Shown: positions 47,699 to 57,823 of the stretch, piece after piece
Layout of the letters: each line of letters opens with the position of its first letter
Position numbering within the stretch: position 1 is the first letter of the stretch
Assembly: GCA_963762525.1 (NCBI GenBank)
Contig: CAVXKT010000011.1
Coordinates: 1,178,001 to 1,242,000 of the forward strand
Length of the DNA stretch: 64,000 bases
Direction of reading: 5' to 3'
Origin: DATFDN01 sp963762525
Lineage (GTDB): Bacteria; Pseudomonadota; Alphaproteobacteria; Acetobacterales; Acetobacteraceae
Notes under the pieces: generated by a model
What the model was told of the DNA's origin: nothing
What the model saw: only the letters and a program-made list of their open reading frames with translations
Database searches by the model: none
Program-made: the position numbers and the translations under genes

Positions 47699-48322
47699 AT
47701 GGGATTAGAGACATTCGAATGCGCAAAGCGGCCTCGCGGCAGACCGCGGGCGTTCGATCGCGAGAAGGCTCTGGATGCCGCGATGAGGCTGTTTTGGGAG
47801 CGTGGCTACGAAGGCACCTCCTTCGACGACCTTACCGCCGCGATGAGGATCAGCCCCTCGAGCTTCTACAACAGCTTCGGGAGCAAGGAGCAGCTCTACC
47901 GAGAGGCGACGGAATACTACCTCGCCGGCACAAGCCGTTGGTTCAATCAGATCCTCGCCGATCCCACCGACACACGGACCGTCTTCGAGCGGCTCGTCGA
48001 GGCCGGAGCAGTCCGCCTGACCAGCGACGATTTCCCCTGCGGCTGCATGGTCTCGCTTGCCGGAACGCACCTGCCGCCGGCCCTCGACTCTGTGCGCGAC
48101 ATGCTGGTGGCCTGCCGCGTCATGTCCGAACAGGCGCTGGCCGAGCGTTTGCGGCGCGGAATTGCCGCGGGTGATCTCAAACCCGATACCGACGCGGATG
48201 CGCTTGCCGCCTTCTTCAGCGCCGTCTTCCGGGGGATGGCGGTGCAGGCACGGGACGGTGCGTCACGCGAGCGCCTTCGGGAGATCGGACAACTTGCCAT
48301 GCAAGCGTGGCCAAGCAGGTGA
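47699..48322 (+). CDS. TetR/AcrR family transcriptional regulator
   Basis: A 207-residue repressor. The N-terminal helix-turn-helix is RPRAFDREKALDAAMRLFWE and EGTSFDDLTAAMRISPSSFY, with FGSKEQLYREA following. The ligand-binding domain has a CGCMVSL element typical of the subgroup that regulates redox or alkylating-agent responses. ATG 47699 is preceded by GGAGG almost immediately, which is unusually close. It faces the hyuA operon across a palindrome and converges on the RND operon, so it could regulate either; the operator position favours hyuA and itself. Confidence 0.88.
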   Translation: MGLETFECAKRPRGRPRAFDREKALDAAMRLFWERGYEGTSFDDLTAAMRISPSSFYNSFGSKEQLYREATEYYLAGTSRWFNQILADPTDTRTVFERLVEAGAVRLTSDDFPCGCMVSLAGTHLPPALDSVRDMLVACRVMSEQALAERLRRGIAAGDLKPDTDADALAAFFSAVFRGMAVQARDGASRERLREIGQLAMQAWPSR

Positions 48323-48417
48323 AACGCGCAACGCGGCGCCAGCTTGGAGACAGTTGATCCGCGATACGGGCGCTTCGCCGCGCCTTTGCGCAAACACCGT
48401 CCGCTCAGCGGACCGCC

Positions 48418-51400
48418 CTAACCGGCGCCGACCCGGGTTGCCGTGCGGCGGCGCTGATGGCGCGTCGATCCCAGCCGCTGCACGAGCATGTAGAAAGCGG
48501 GCGTGAAAATCAGCCCGAAGCCGGTGACGCCGAGCATCCCGCTGAACACCGCCGTTCCCAGGGACTGCCGCATCTCCGCCCCGGCGCCGGTCGCCACGAC
48601 CAGCGGAGCGACGCCGAGAATGAAGGCGAGCGAGGTCATCAAGATCGGCCGCAGCCGCGTCCGGGCCGCTTAAATCGCGGCTTGTGCCGTGGAGCTGCCG
48701 GCGTCCTCCGACTGGCGGGCGAACTCCACGATCAGGATCGCGTTCTTGGCCGCCAGTCCGACCAGGACTACGAAACCGATCTGCGCCAGGATGTCGATCG
48801 GCATGCCACGGAACGCGAGCCCCGTGACCGAAGCGAGAAGGCACATCGGGACGATCAACACCACGGCGAGAGGCAGCTTCCAGCTCTCGTATTTGGCGGC
48901 CAGCACCAGGAACACGAACAGGGCCGCGGCGCCGAAGACAAGGATCGTCGGCGTGCCCTTCTGCTCCTGCTGGAATGCGATTTCCGTCCATTCGTATCCG
49001 ATGCCGGCGGGGAGCACCTGTTGTGCAAGCTCCGCCATCCGGTGCAACGCCGTGCCCGTCGCCACGCCGGGCGCCGCGACGCCCTGAACCTCGGCCGCCG
49101 GGAACAGGTCGTAGCGCGGCACGCGATAGGGGCTGGTCTCATTCTTCAATCGCGCCACGGTTCCGATCGGCACCATGTCGCCGGCGGCGTTGCGGGCCTT
49201 CAGACCGGCGATATCCTGCTGGCTGCGGCGGAAGCGGCCGTCGGCCTGGGCGATCACCTCGTAGGTCCGGCCCAGGTAGTTGAAGTCGTTCACGTATTGC
49301 GAACCGAGATAGACCTGCAGAGCGGAAAATACGTCGGTCGGCGTCAGCCCGACCTTCTCGGTCTTCACGCGGTCGATATCGGCATAGACCGACGGCGACC
49401 CGGTATTGAACAGCGTGAATACGCCCGAGAAATCCGGATCCCTGTTCGCCGCCGCCACCAGGGTCTGCGCCGCCGCCTCCAGCGCCTTCGGTCCCAGCCC
49501 GGTGCGATCCTCGAGCATCATCTTGAAGCCGCCGGAGTTGCCAAGCCCCTGAACCGGCGGCGGCGGGATGGTCAGCACATAGGCTTCCTTGATGACCGAC
49601 AGGCGTTTCCGCAGATCCGCCAGCACCGAGTTCGCCGTCACGCCCGCAAGGGAGTGACTGTAGAGCGAGGGCAGGCCGGAGAAGATCGTCCCGGAATTCG
49701 ACGACACCGTGAAGGTCGTCGCATCGAGCCCGGCGAAGGGAGCGACGTGCTCGATGCCTCGCGTCTTCAGGATGATGTCGGTCGCCCGCTTCACCGCCTG
49801 CTCGGTCCGCGCCAGCGTGGCGCCGGGTGGAAGCTGGAGCACGGTGATCAGATAGCCCTGATCTTGCTCGGGGATGAAGCCGGTCGGTGTTCGCGCGAAC
49901 TGAAGCCCGGCGGTGGCGATCAGCGCAACATAGACCGCCACCACCACCGCCAGGCCGCGCAGCAGGCGAAGCGTGAACTGCCCATACCCGCGCGACAGCC
50001 GATCGAAGCCGCGATTGAAGCAGCCGAACGCCGAGGCCAGAAGCCGGCCCGGCAGGCTGGCCGGGGCGGATGCCTCCGGGTCGTGCGCCCGGAACAGCAC
50101 CGCGCACAGGGCGGGGCTGAGGGTGAGCGAAACGAAGCAGGAGATCACCGTCGAAGCCGCGATGGTCACGGCGAACTGACGGAAGAACTGCCCCGAAATG
50201 CCGGAGAGAAAGGCCGAGGGCACGAACACCGCGCAAAGCGTCAAGGCGATGGAAACCAGCGCGCCGCCGACCTCGTCCATCGTCCGGTGCGCCGCCTTGG
50301 ACGGCGACATGCCGGCACGGATATTGCGCTCGACATTCTCGACCACGACGATCGCGTCGTCGACGACAATGCCGACCGCCAGCACCAGGCCGAACAGCGA
50401 AAGGTTGTTCAGCGATATCCCGAGCGCATACAGGACCGCGAAGGTTCCGACGAGCGACACCGGGATGGCGATGACGGGAATGACCGAGGCGCGCCAGGTC
50501 TGCAGGAACAGGAACACGACACCGACGACGAGGAGGATTGCCACGAAGATAGTCGTGACCACCTCGTGCACTGACTTTGCGACGAAAACCGTCGGATCAT
50601 AGATGACGATGTCGTCCACGCCCGGCGGGAAGTCTTTCTTGAGGCTTTCCATCGTGGACAGGTACTTCGTGCTCGACCGCCAGCGAGTTGGCGCCGGGCT
50701 GGGCGAAGATCAGCAGCGGCAGGCCGTTGCTGCGGTCCATGTAGGCCGTGGACCCGTAATCGGCCGCACCAATCTCCACGCGCCCGATGTCGCGAACGCG
50801 CGTAACCCGCCCGCCGTCATCGGTCTTGACCACGATGTCGCCGAACTGCTCGGGCGCGGACAGTCGGCCAAGCGTCTGCACGTTGAGCTGGTAAGCGCCC
50901 TGCCCCGGTGTCGGCGGCTGGTTCAGGATGCCCGCCGAGACCTGGACGTTCTGTGCCCGCAGGACGGCCAGCACTTCGCTGGCATCGAGTTTGTAGGCGG
51001 CCATCTTGTCGGGATCGAGCCATACGCGCATCGCGTAGTCGCGCGCGCCGAACAGTTGCACGTCGCCGACCCCTGGCAGGCGCGCCAGGGCGTCCTTCAC
51101 GTGCAGGGTGGCATAGTTCGACAGATACAGAATGTCGCGCGACGCGTCGGGCGAGTAGAGATGGACCGCGAGCAGAATATTCGGCGTCGCCTTCCGGACC
51201 TGCACGCCCAGGCGCTGGACGTCCTCGGGGAGGCGCGGCAGCGCGTCCTGCACCCGGTTCTGCGTCAGCATCTGCGCGACGTTCAGGTCGGTGCCGATCC
51301 GAAAGGTGACGGTGACGGTGAGCTTGCCGTCGCCGGTGGACTGGCTGCTCATGTAGAGCATGTTCTCGACGCCGTTGATCTCCTGTTCGAGCGGCGTCGC

Positions 51401-51589
51401 CACGGTCTTGCTGACCACCTCGGCGGATGCGCCGGGATAGCTTGTGGAGACCTGCACGGTCGGCGGGACGATCTCGGGATATTGCGCGACCGGCAGAATG
51501 ACCAGGGCGCCGAGTCCGATCAGGGTGATGAACACGCTGACCACGGTCGCCAAAATGGGGTGGTCGATGAAGGTGTGCGTGAACCGCAT
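48418..51589 (-). CDS. RND efflux pump permease, HAE1 (AcrB/MexB) family (two frameshifts)
   Basis: Proton-driven trimeric inner-membrane multidrug exporter, about 1057 residues. The N-terminal MRFTHTFIDHPILATVVSVF is followed by the pore-domain blocks VAQYPEIVPPTVQVSTSYPG and ATPLEQEINGVENMLYMSSQ. The TM4 proton-relay segment LVLAVGIVVDDAIVVVENVE contains the essential Asp pair, and AAKNAILIVEFARQ and MTSLAFILGVAPLVVATGAG follow. Breaks are near 50670 (after SLAVEHEV...) and near 48672 (an apparent stop after STAQAAI). The last part ends VQRLGSTRHQRRR. It lies 14 bp after the adaptor gene. Confidence 0.93.
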
Positions 51590-51603
51590 CGCGGTGTCCC
51601 CCG

Positions 51604-52860
51604 CTATTCGTTGGCAACGCCGGAATCGGGCGTGACGGCGCCCGCGACCGGCGTCACCTTGGCACCGGGACGAGCCCGCATCAGGCCGTCGACGATGACG
51701 CGATCAGTCGGTTTGAGGCCGCTCCGAACGACCCGCAGTCCCTGGTGGAGTTCCCCGGTCTGGACGGGTTTCGGCACGACCGTTCCATCCGCCGCGACCG
51801 TCATGACCGCTTCCTGCGACTGGTCGGGGACGATTGCGGCCGCCGGCACGAGCAGCGCCGGCGCCGCCTTGCCGGTCACCAGGCGCAATCTGGCGAACTC
51901 GCCGGGGGTGATGGACAGGTCGGGGTTGGCGACCGTCGCCCGCGCATGAATCGTGCCGCTGCCGCGGTTCACGGCATTGTCGATGAAGTCAAGTTTTCCG
52001 TGCCGGCCGAAATGTCCGTCGTCGTCGAGGCTGATCGCGACATCTCCGTCCGGCTGCCCCGCACCGGCGGGGTGGACGCTTCGATAGGCCCGATAGTCCG
52101 CCTCGCTCATGTCGAAATCGAGGTGGATCGGGTCGAGCGAGACAATGGTGGCCAGCAGGGTAGTCGGGCCGGTGCCACCGCGGCTGCCGCTTACCAGGCT
52201 GCCGACGGAGACCAGGTGTGCGCCAATGCGTCCCGCGAACGGCGCCGTGACCCGCGCGTATTCGAGGTCGAGCCGGGCGTCCAGGATGGCCGCCCGGGCG
52301 GTCTGGATGGAAGCTTGCGCGGCGCGCTGATCGGCGGCGCGCGAGTCGACCGTCTCAGCGGTGCCGAAATTCGTTTGTTTCAGTTGCTTCGCCCGCCAGA
52401 GTTCCGCCTCGGCCAGCGTCTCTTTCGCCTCGGCGGTCTGGAACTGCGCAACCGCTTCGTCGAGCTTGATCTCATAGGGTCGCCGGTCGATCGTGAACAG
52501 CAGGTCGCCCGCATGGACGGTCTGGCCGTCCTGAAACGCAATGGCTGTCAGGGTGCCGCCGACCTGGGCGCGCAACTCGAGCGAATCCACCGCCGAGAAC
52601 TGACCCAGGAAACCGGTTGTGGCGGCGACCGTCTCCTCCACCGGGCGGCTGACCGTCACCTGCGGCGGTGGCGGCGCCGGCGGCGGTCCGGCGGGCGTGG
52701 TTCCGTGCTCCCACTCGACCACACCGGCCGCGATCAGCAGGGCGAGGCTTGCCAACGCTGCGATCTTGCCCATCTGCCGCCGGGCCGGACGTTTCGGGAT
52801 TTCGGTAGTCCGGCCCGCCCTTTCGGCGACCTCGGAGTCTGACCGCGACATATGCGTCAT
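51604..52860 (-). CDS. RND efflux periplasmic adaptor (membrane fusion protein)
   Basis: A 418-residue HlyD/AcrA-type adaptor. A short cytoplasmic N-terminus precedes one membrane helix (IAALASLALLIAAGVVEW). The lipoyl half-motifs are SLELRAQVGGTLTAIAFQDG and DLEYARVTAPFAGRIGAHLV, bracketing a helical hairpin. The beta-barrel and membrane-proximal domains end LKPTDRVIVDGLMRARPGAKV. It bridges the RND permease to an outer-membrane channel. No OMF gene is adjacent, so the pump probably uses a shared TolC-like channel. It is the first gene of the operon. Confidence 0.92.
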   Translation of the reverse strand: MTHMSRSDSEVAERAGRTTEIPKRPARRQMGKIAALASLALLIAAGVVEWEHGTTPAGPPPAPPPPQVTVSRPVEETVAATTGFLGQFSAVDSLELRAQVGGTLTAIAFQDGQTVHAGDLLFTIDRRPYEIKLDEAVAQFQTAEAKETLAEAELWRAKQLKQTNFGTAETVDSRAADQRAAQASIQTARAAILDARLDLEYARVTAPFAGRIGAHLVSVGSLVSGSRGGTGPTTLLATIVSLDPIHLDFDMSEADYRAYRSVHPAGAGQPDGDVAISLDDDGHFGRHGKLDFIDNAVNRGSGTIHARATVANPDLSITPGEFARLRLVTGKAAPALLVPAAAIVPDQSQEAVMTVAADGTVVPKPVQTGELHQGLRVVRSGLKPTDRVIVDGLMRARPGAKVTPVAGAVTPDSGVANE

Positions 52861-52918
52861 TCCTCAACCTCGATCTGGCCCGCGGCCGCGTCGGCCCGGC
52901 GTCCCGGGCGCCCAATTC

Positions 52919-52934
52919 TGGAGCGATAGCTCCA
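52919..52934. promoter_or_regulatory. Perfect 6-bp inverted repeat upstream of the efflux operon
   Basis: TGGAGC-GATA-GCTCCA lies 59-74 bp upstream of the adaptor start, in a 180-bp gap otherwise empty. It could be an operator for a repressor of the pump. A chance occurrence is possible given its short length. Confidence 0.3.
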
Positions 52935-53038
52935 CATACTGCGCCGCAGCATTCATTCAAGGTGCTCCGGTGCTCGGGCCTCGGATTATTTCTGGTCGCG
53001 CCCGGGGGCGGAGAGGGGGTTGGCGCGCCGCGTGTGAT

Positions 53039-53758
53039 CTAAGCGGCGCCCAGCCCGAGATAGATCGCCTGCACGCGCGGATCGCGGGCGAGCGCGGCGG
53101 CCGGGCCGTCGAGCACCGTGCGGCCGGTTTGCAGCACGTAGGCGTGGCTGGCGATCTCCAGCGCCAGCTCCACCGACTGCTCGGCCAGCAGCAGGGTCAG
53201 GCCCTCGCGGTGCAGCCGATCGAGGGTCGCATAGAGGCTTTCGACCACCGCCGGCGCCAGGCCGAGGCTCGGCTCGTCGAGCAGCAGCAGGCGCGGATCG
53301 GACATCAGCGCCCGACCCAGCGCCAGCATCTGCCGCTCGCCCCCCGAAAGCGTGCCAGCGCGCTGGCGGCGGCGCTCGGCGAGGCGGGGAAACAGCTCGA
53401 AGACGCGCGCCAGAAGCGCCGCCATGCGGGCGCGGTCGCGCAGCACGGTGGCGCCGAGGCGCAGATTTTGCTCGACCGTCTGGTTGACGAACAGCCGCCA
53501 GCCTTCGGGCGACAGCGCCACGCCCCGACGGATCACCGCATGGGCGGCGCTGCCGGTAATCAATTCCCCGCCCCACAGCACCGCCCCGCCGGCGGCCGGC
53601 ACCAAGCCGGCGATGGCGTTCAAGGTCGTCGTCTTGCCGGCGCCGTTGGCGCCGATCAGCGCCACCACCGCACCCTCCGCTACCTCCAGCGACACGTCGG
53701 CGACGCCGATCAGGTCGCCGTAGCGCACCGCCAGATGCTGCACCGACAGCGCGCTCAT
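53039..53758 (-). CDS. livF: Branched-chain-type amino-acid ABC transporter ATPase LivF
   Basis: One of two ATPases energising a HAAT-family importer. 239 residues: Walker A GANGAGKTT near residue 35, Q-loop region NQTVEQNLRLG, signature LSGGERQMLALGRAL near 136, Walker B LLLLDEPSLGLAP and H-loop region LLLAEQSVELAL. The C-terminal RVQAIYLGLGAA is typical of LivF (YLG). The ATG overlaps the livG stop. Confidence 0.92.
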   Translation of the reverse strand: MSALSVQHLAVRYGDLIGVADVSLEVAEGAVVALIGANGAGKTTTLNAIAGLVPAAGGAVLWGGELITGSAAHAVIRRGVALSPEGWRLFVNQTVEQNLRLGATVLRDRARMAALLARVFELFPRLAERRRQRAGTLSGGERQMLALGRALMSDPRLLLLDEPSLGLAPAVVESLYATLDRLHREGLTLLLAEQSVELALEIASHAYVLQTGRTVLDGPAAALARDPRVQAIYLGLGAA

Positions 53759-54492
53759 GACCGGCGGGCGCGCGCCCGTTCGAGGCTATGTCCGAGATAG
53801 GCGGAGATGACCCGGGGCTCGCGCACCACCTCGCGCGGATGGCCCTCGGCAATGACGCGGCCCTGATGAAACACCAGCGCATGATCGGTGAGCGTCAGGA
53901 TCACCTCCATGATGTGCTCGACGATCACCAGCGTGATGCCGCGCGCATGGATGCGGCGCACCAGCTCGATGCCGTCGCGCACCTCCGCCGGATTGAGCCC
54001 GGCCAGCGCCTCGTCGAGCAGCAGCAGGCGCGGCCCGGTCGCCAGCGCGCGCGCGATCTCCAGCCGCTTGCGCCCCGGCGTGCCGAGGCTGCGGGCCGGC
54101 GCGTCGGCCAGCCGATCGAGCCCGGTGAAGCCGAGCAGATCGCGGGCGGCGCGCTCGGCCTCCGCGCGGCCGGGGTGGCGCAGGAAGGCGCCGACCAGCA
54201 CGTTCTCCAGCACGCTCATGTCCTCGAACGTGACCGGAACCTGGAAGGTGCGGGCGATGCCGAGGCGCGCGTGCGCCTCAGGGCTGGCGCGCGTCACGTC
54301 GTTGCCGTCGAAACGGACCCGCCCGGAGGTCGGCGGCAGCTCGCCCGCCAGCACGTTGAAGAAGGTGCTCTTGCCGGCGCCGTTCGGTCCGATCAGGCCG
54401 ACGATCTGGCCCCGGTCGAGCGCCAGCGAGGCGCCGTCCACGGCGCGCAACCGGCCGAAGGCGCGCACGATGTCGGCCGCCTCAAGCAGCAC
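53755..54492 (-). CDS. livG: Branched-chain-type amino-acid ABC transporter ATPase LivG
   Basis: Second ATPase of the importer, 245 residues from the GTG at 54490-54492 (VLLEAADIVRAFGRLRAVDG). Walker A GPNGAGKSTFFNVLAG; the LivG-type insert LGIARTFQVPVTFEDMSVLE; the signature segment is SLGTPGRKRLEIARALATGP, where GTPGRK stands in for the usual LSGGQ; Walker B LLLLDEALAGLNP. The deviating signature (LGTPG) is worth noting but is seen in some LivG proteins. It overlaps the livM end by 11 bp. Confidence 0.9.
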   Translation of the reverse strand: MLLEAADIVRAFGRLRAVDGASLALDRGQIVGLIGPNGAGKSTFFNVLAGELPPTSGRVRFDGNDVTRASPEAHARLGIARTFQVPVTFEDMSVLENVLVGAFLRHPGRAEAERAARDLLGFTGLDRLADAPARSLGTPGRKRLEIARALATGPRLLLLDEALAGLNPAEVRDGIELVRRIHARGITLVIVEHIMEVILTLTDHALVFHQGRVIAEGHPREVVREPRVISAYLGHSLERARARRS

Positions 54493-55465
54493 CGCGCGCC
54501 GCCTCCCGCGCACGCGCCGGGCGCCAGCGCAGGCGCAGGCGGCGGGCGAGATCGAGCAGCCCGCCCGGCTCGAAGCGGACCACCAGCATGATGATGGCGC
54601 CATAGACGATGTAGGTGAGGCCGTTGCCGGAGCCGCCGAAGGCGGCGTTGGTCGCCTCCTGCAACGGCACCAGCAGGATCGAGCCGAGCAGCGGGCCGAA
54701 CAGCGTCGCCGCGCCGCCCACCGCCGCCATGATGATGACGTTCACCGAGACCAGAATGCCGAGCACGCTGTCGGGATCGGCGAAGCCCACCATGATCGCG
54801 TAGAGCGAGCCGGCGATCGAGGTGAAGGCGGCCGAGAACATCAGCGCGTAGAGCTTGTAGCGCAAAACCGGCACGCCCAGGCTGCGCGCGGCGCGATCCC
54901 CGGCATTGAGCGCGCGCAGGTAGTAGCCCATACGGCTCACCTGCATCCGGCGCGTCAGCGCGAGCAGGATCAGCAGCACCGCCAGGAACAGGTAGTAGTA
55001 GGGGAGCGGCGAGGTGAACGAGAGATCGGCGAGGCCGCGCGGCGTCGCCGGCCCCATCAGCCCGACGGCGGCGCCGAGCAGCGGCCAGTTCGCCACCAGG
55101 ATGCGGATCAGCTCCGCCGCCGCGATCGTCGCCATCGAGAAATAGTGCCCGCGCAGCCGGAAGGTTGGGGTGCCGACCAGCACCGACAGCAGCAGGCTGA
55201 CGGCGACGCCGAGCGGGATGCCGGCGATCGGCGGCCAGCCGAGGCGGTTGAACACCACCAGCGAGGAATAGGCGCCGGCGCCGAAGAAGATCGCGTGTCC
55301 GACCGAGACCTGGCCGGCGAAGCCGCCGACGATGTTCCAGGCCGAGGACGAGATCGCCATCAGCAGCACCAGCGCGCCGATCCGTTGCAGATAGACGTTG
55401 CCGATCAACGGCGGCCAGATGACGATGGCGAGCAGCCCGAGCCCGAGCCAGATCCAGCGGCTCAC
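54482..55465 (-). CDS. livM: Branched-chain-type amino-acid ABC permease LivM
   Basis: Inner-membrane permease, 327 residues with about eight to ten hydrophobic helices. The LivM block GGFAGQVSVGHAIFFGAGAY sits near residue 48. The ATPase-contact loop AARSLGVPVLRYKLYALMFSAAFTSIAGSL is near 190, and MAAVGGAATLFGPLLGSILL follows. The ATG overlaps livH by 4 bp. Confidence 0.92.
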   Translation of the reverse strand: MSRWIWLGLGLLAIVIWPPLIGNVYLQRIGALVLLMAISSSAWNIVGGFAGQVSVGHAIFFGAGAYSSLVVFNRLGWPPIAGIPLGVAVSLLLSVLVGTPTFRLRGHYFSMATIAAAELIRILVANWPLLGAAVGLMGPATPRGLADLSFTSPLPYYYLFLAVLLILLALTRRMQVSRMGYYLRALNAGDRAARSLGVPVLRYKLYALMFSAAFTSIAGSLYAIMVGFADPDSVLGILVSVNVIIMAAVGGAATLFGPLLGSILLVPLQEATNAAFGGSGNGLTYIVYGAIIMLVVRFEPGGLLDLARRLRLRWRPARAREAARGAA

Positions 55466-56319
55466 AGCGTTCCCATCAGGCCCTGCGGGCGCACCCAGAG
55501 CACGGCGAGAAACAGCGCGTAAACCACGGCGTCCTGATAGACGGCGCCGGCCCAGTAGGCGGAGAGGTTCTCGATCACGCCGACCAGCAATCCGGCGAGC
55601 AGCGCCCCCGGCACGCTGCCGAAGCCGCCCAGGCAGACCACCACGAAGGCGATCAGCACGAGCAATTCCCCGACCGTCGGCGAGATGTAGTAAAACAGCG
55701 CAATCAGGGCGCCGGCGATGCCGGTGCTCGCCGCCCCGAGCCCCCAGGCCAGGGCCTGCATCGGGTCGGGCCTGATGCCCACCAGCATCGCCGCCTGCCG
55801 GTCCTCGGAGACGGCGAGCATCCGGCTGCCGAGCGCCGTGCGGGTCAGCATCAGATGCATCCCGAGCGTGAGCAGCAGCGCGACGCCTCCGGCGATCAGC
55901 CGCGAGGCGGGGAGGCGCAGTCCGCCGAGGACCAGCGTGCCGCCGACCAGATCGGAGGGCAGGGTGACGAAATTGGCCGAGAAGGCGGCGAAGGCGCTGT
56001 AGCGCAACAGCAACGCCAGGCCGAAGGTGGAGAGGATCTGCGCCAGCATCGGCCCGCGCATCACCCCCTTGATGAGGCCGAAATAGACCAGCGCGCCGAG
56101 CAGCGCCAGACCGAGCGCTGCCAGCGGCACCGACAGCAACGGCCCGACGTGCAGTGCGGTCCAGCAGAAGAACGCGATGTACATCGCCAGCATCACGAAG
56201 TCGCCATGCGCGAAGTTGACGACGTTCATCATCCCCCAGATCAAGGTGAGCCCGGAGGAGAACAGCGCATAGACGGCGCCCAGCAGCAGCCCGCTGACGA
56301 CGACCTGGGCGAGGATCAT
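55462..56319 (-). CDS. livH: Branched-chain-type amino-acid ABC permease LivH
   Basis: Partner permease, 285 residues. It begins MILAQVVVSGLLLGAVYALF and carries SSGLTLIWGMMNVVNFAHGDFVML, the LivH signature, and the ATPase-contact loop SEDRQAAMLVGIRPDPMQALAWG. Its first 15 bases (ATGATCCTCGCCCAG) are duplicated on the far side of the palindromic insertion that now separates it from the binding-protein gene, so it was once directly coupled to that gene. Confidence 0.92.
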   Translation of the reverse strand: MILAQVVVSGLLLGAVYALFSSGLTLIWGMMNVVNFAHGDFVMLAMYIAFFCWTALHVGPLLSVPLAALGLALLGALVYFGLIKGVMRGPMLAQILSTFGLALLLRYSAFAAFSANFVTLPSDLVGGTLVLGGLRLPASRLIAGGVALLLTLGMHLMLTRTALGSRMLAVSEDRQAAMLVGIRPDPMQALAWGLGAASTGIAGALIALFYYISPTVGELLVLIAFVVVCLGGFGSVPGALLAGLLVGVIENLSAYWAGAVYQDAVVYALFLAVLWVRPQGLMGTL

Positions 56320-56438
56320 GCGAACGGTTCGCGTAGGGCGGAAAAGCGAAGCGTCTTCCGCCTATTCATCGACGATCTCGCGACGGCGGAATGCGCTGCG
56401 CTTTTCCGCCCTACGCCCGATCGCTGGGCGAGGATCAT
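56305..56438. mobile_element. Palindromic insertion (104 bp) with 15-bp target duplication
   Basis: CTGGGCGAGGATCAT occurs at 56305-56319 and again at 56424-56438. Between them lies a 104-bp insert whose ends form a long palindrome: CGTAGGGCGGAAAAGCGAAGCG at 56332 onward and CGCTGCGCTTTTCCGCCCTACG ending at 56416. It has no coding capacity. Removing the insert and one copy of the duplication restores a TGATG overlap between the binding-protein stop and the livH start. The same motif family occurs at 41748-41882. Confidence 0.75.
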
Positions 56439-57684
56439 CAGCCCTGGAACGGGAAGACGAGCTGCGCCGTCGCCTTCTCCGCCGGCCACACGACGTCCCA
56501 GGTGGTGCCGCGGAGTTGCACGAGCAGGGTGGAGGCGCGCTCGTTCTGCCCGTTCGGCGCGAACTTGACACCGTTATAGCCGATCATGATCTGCGCCGCC
56601 GAGAGATCGGTCGCGCGCAGCGCCGCCTGGATCTTTGCCGGTTCGGTCGAGCCGGCGCGGTTGATGGCGTCGCACAGCACCAAAAAGCCGTTCAGCCCGC
56701 GGGCGCTGGTGTCGTCGAGATCGCGCCCCAGGCGCCTTGCGGTACATCTGGTTGACGATCCAGCTGGTGCTGCCCTGTTTGCCGGCATCGAACGAGCTGC
56801 GGTTCACCGCGCCCTGCGCCAGCTCGCCCACCGCCTTGACGAACGCCGGGTCGGAGAAGCCGAAATCGTCGCCGATCACCACCGGCGGCTTATAGCCGAG
56901 CGTCTTCATCGTCTTCATGTAGAGGATCGAATCCGAGGTGTAGCTGACGAAGATCACCGTATCCGGATTCGCCTGCTTCAGTTGCAGCACCTCCGACGAC
57001 AGATCGGAGGCGTTGGCGTTGTAGGGGATGCGCAGCGCCAGGCTGAGCCCGACCGCCTTCAGCCCGGCGGCGATCGCATCGCCGGTGGAGCTGCCGTAGT
57101 CGGTGTTCTCGTTGACGATGGCGACGCTGCGGACCGTATGTCCCTGCTTGGCGAGGCCGGTCAGGAACTCGCCGTACGCCTTGCCGAAATCGCCGCCGAT
57201 CGGGGTGGTGCGGAAGAACCACTTGAAGCCGCGCTCGGTGAGGTTGGGGGCGCTCAACTCGCCGGCCACGAACGGGATGCCGTAGCGCTCGGCGACGGCG
57301 CTCGCGGTCAGCGTGCAGCTCGACTGATAGGCGCCGATCAGCGCGCTCACCCGATCCTGGGTTATCAGCCGCAGCGCATCGCTCTGCGCGACCGACGGAT
57401 TGCCCTGCTGGTCGGCGAAGGTGACGGCCACTTTTGCGCCCCCGAGGCCGCTCAGCCCGGCTTCGGCGCCGAGCGGCAGCGCGCTGCAGATCGGGATGGG
57501 CGTTGTTGACGATATCGACGCCGACCTCGATCGCCTTTTGCAGCGCCTGTCCGGCCGAGCCGGCGTTGCCGCTGAGCGGATAGATGCCGCCGATCCTCAC
57601 CGTGCCGGCGGCGCGGGCGCGCCCGACCGCGGCGACGAGCGGCAACGCCAGCGCCGTCCGCCCCAGGCTGCGGCGTGAGAGCAT
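56438..57684 (-). CDS. Branched-chain-type amino-acid ABC transporter substrate-binding protein (two frameshifts)
   Basis: Periplasmic LivJ/K-type binding protein of about 410 residues. The signal MLSRRSLGRTALALPLVAAV...ARA is followed by VRIGGIYPLSGNAGSAGQAL and AVTFADQQGNPSVAQSDALR. Then come ALIGAYQSSCTLTASAVAER, VAIVNENTDYGSSTGDAIAA and the C-terminal QIMIGYNGVKFAPNGQNERA. Breaks lie near 57500 (after IVNNAHPD) and near 56740 (after QMYRKA). It was probably translated together with livH before the palindromic insertion. The ligand class (amino acid, amide or other small acid) cannot be told. Confidence 0.87.
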
Positions 57685-57823
57685 GATTACCTCGCTGACT
57701 GGCCGATACCGAAGGTTGCCCGAACGGCGAGGGCGCGGACAAGCCGCGGCGGGGCGATTGGAACCCGGCCGAGGACCGTGCAGTATCGCTCGCGGATGCC
57801 GGTTCGATGCGGGAGGAAAAGCA

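Noticed and set aside
51745..52842. Long plus-strand frame opposite the RND adaptor gene
   Set aside because: It is an antisense shadow of a well-conserved membrane fusion protein, with low-complexity Arg/Gly/Asp composition.
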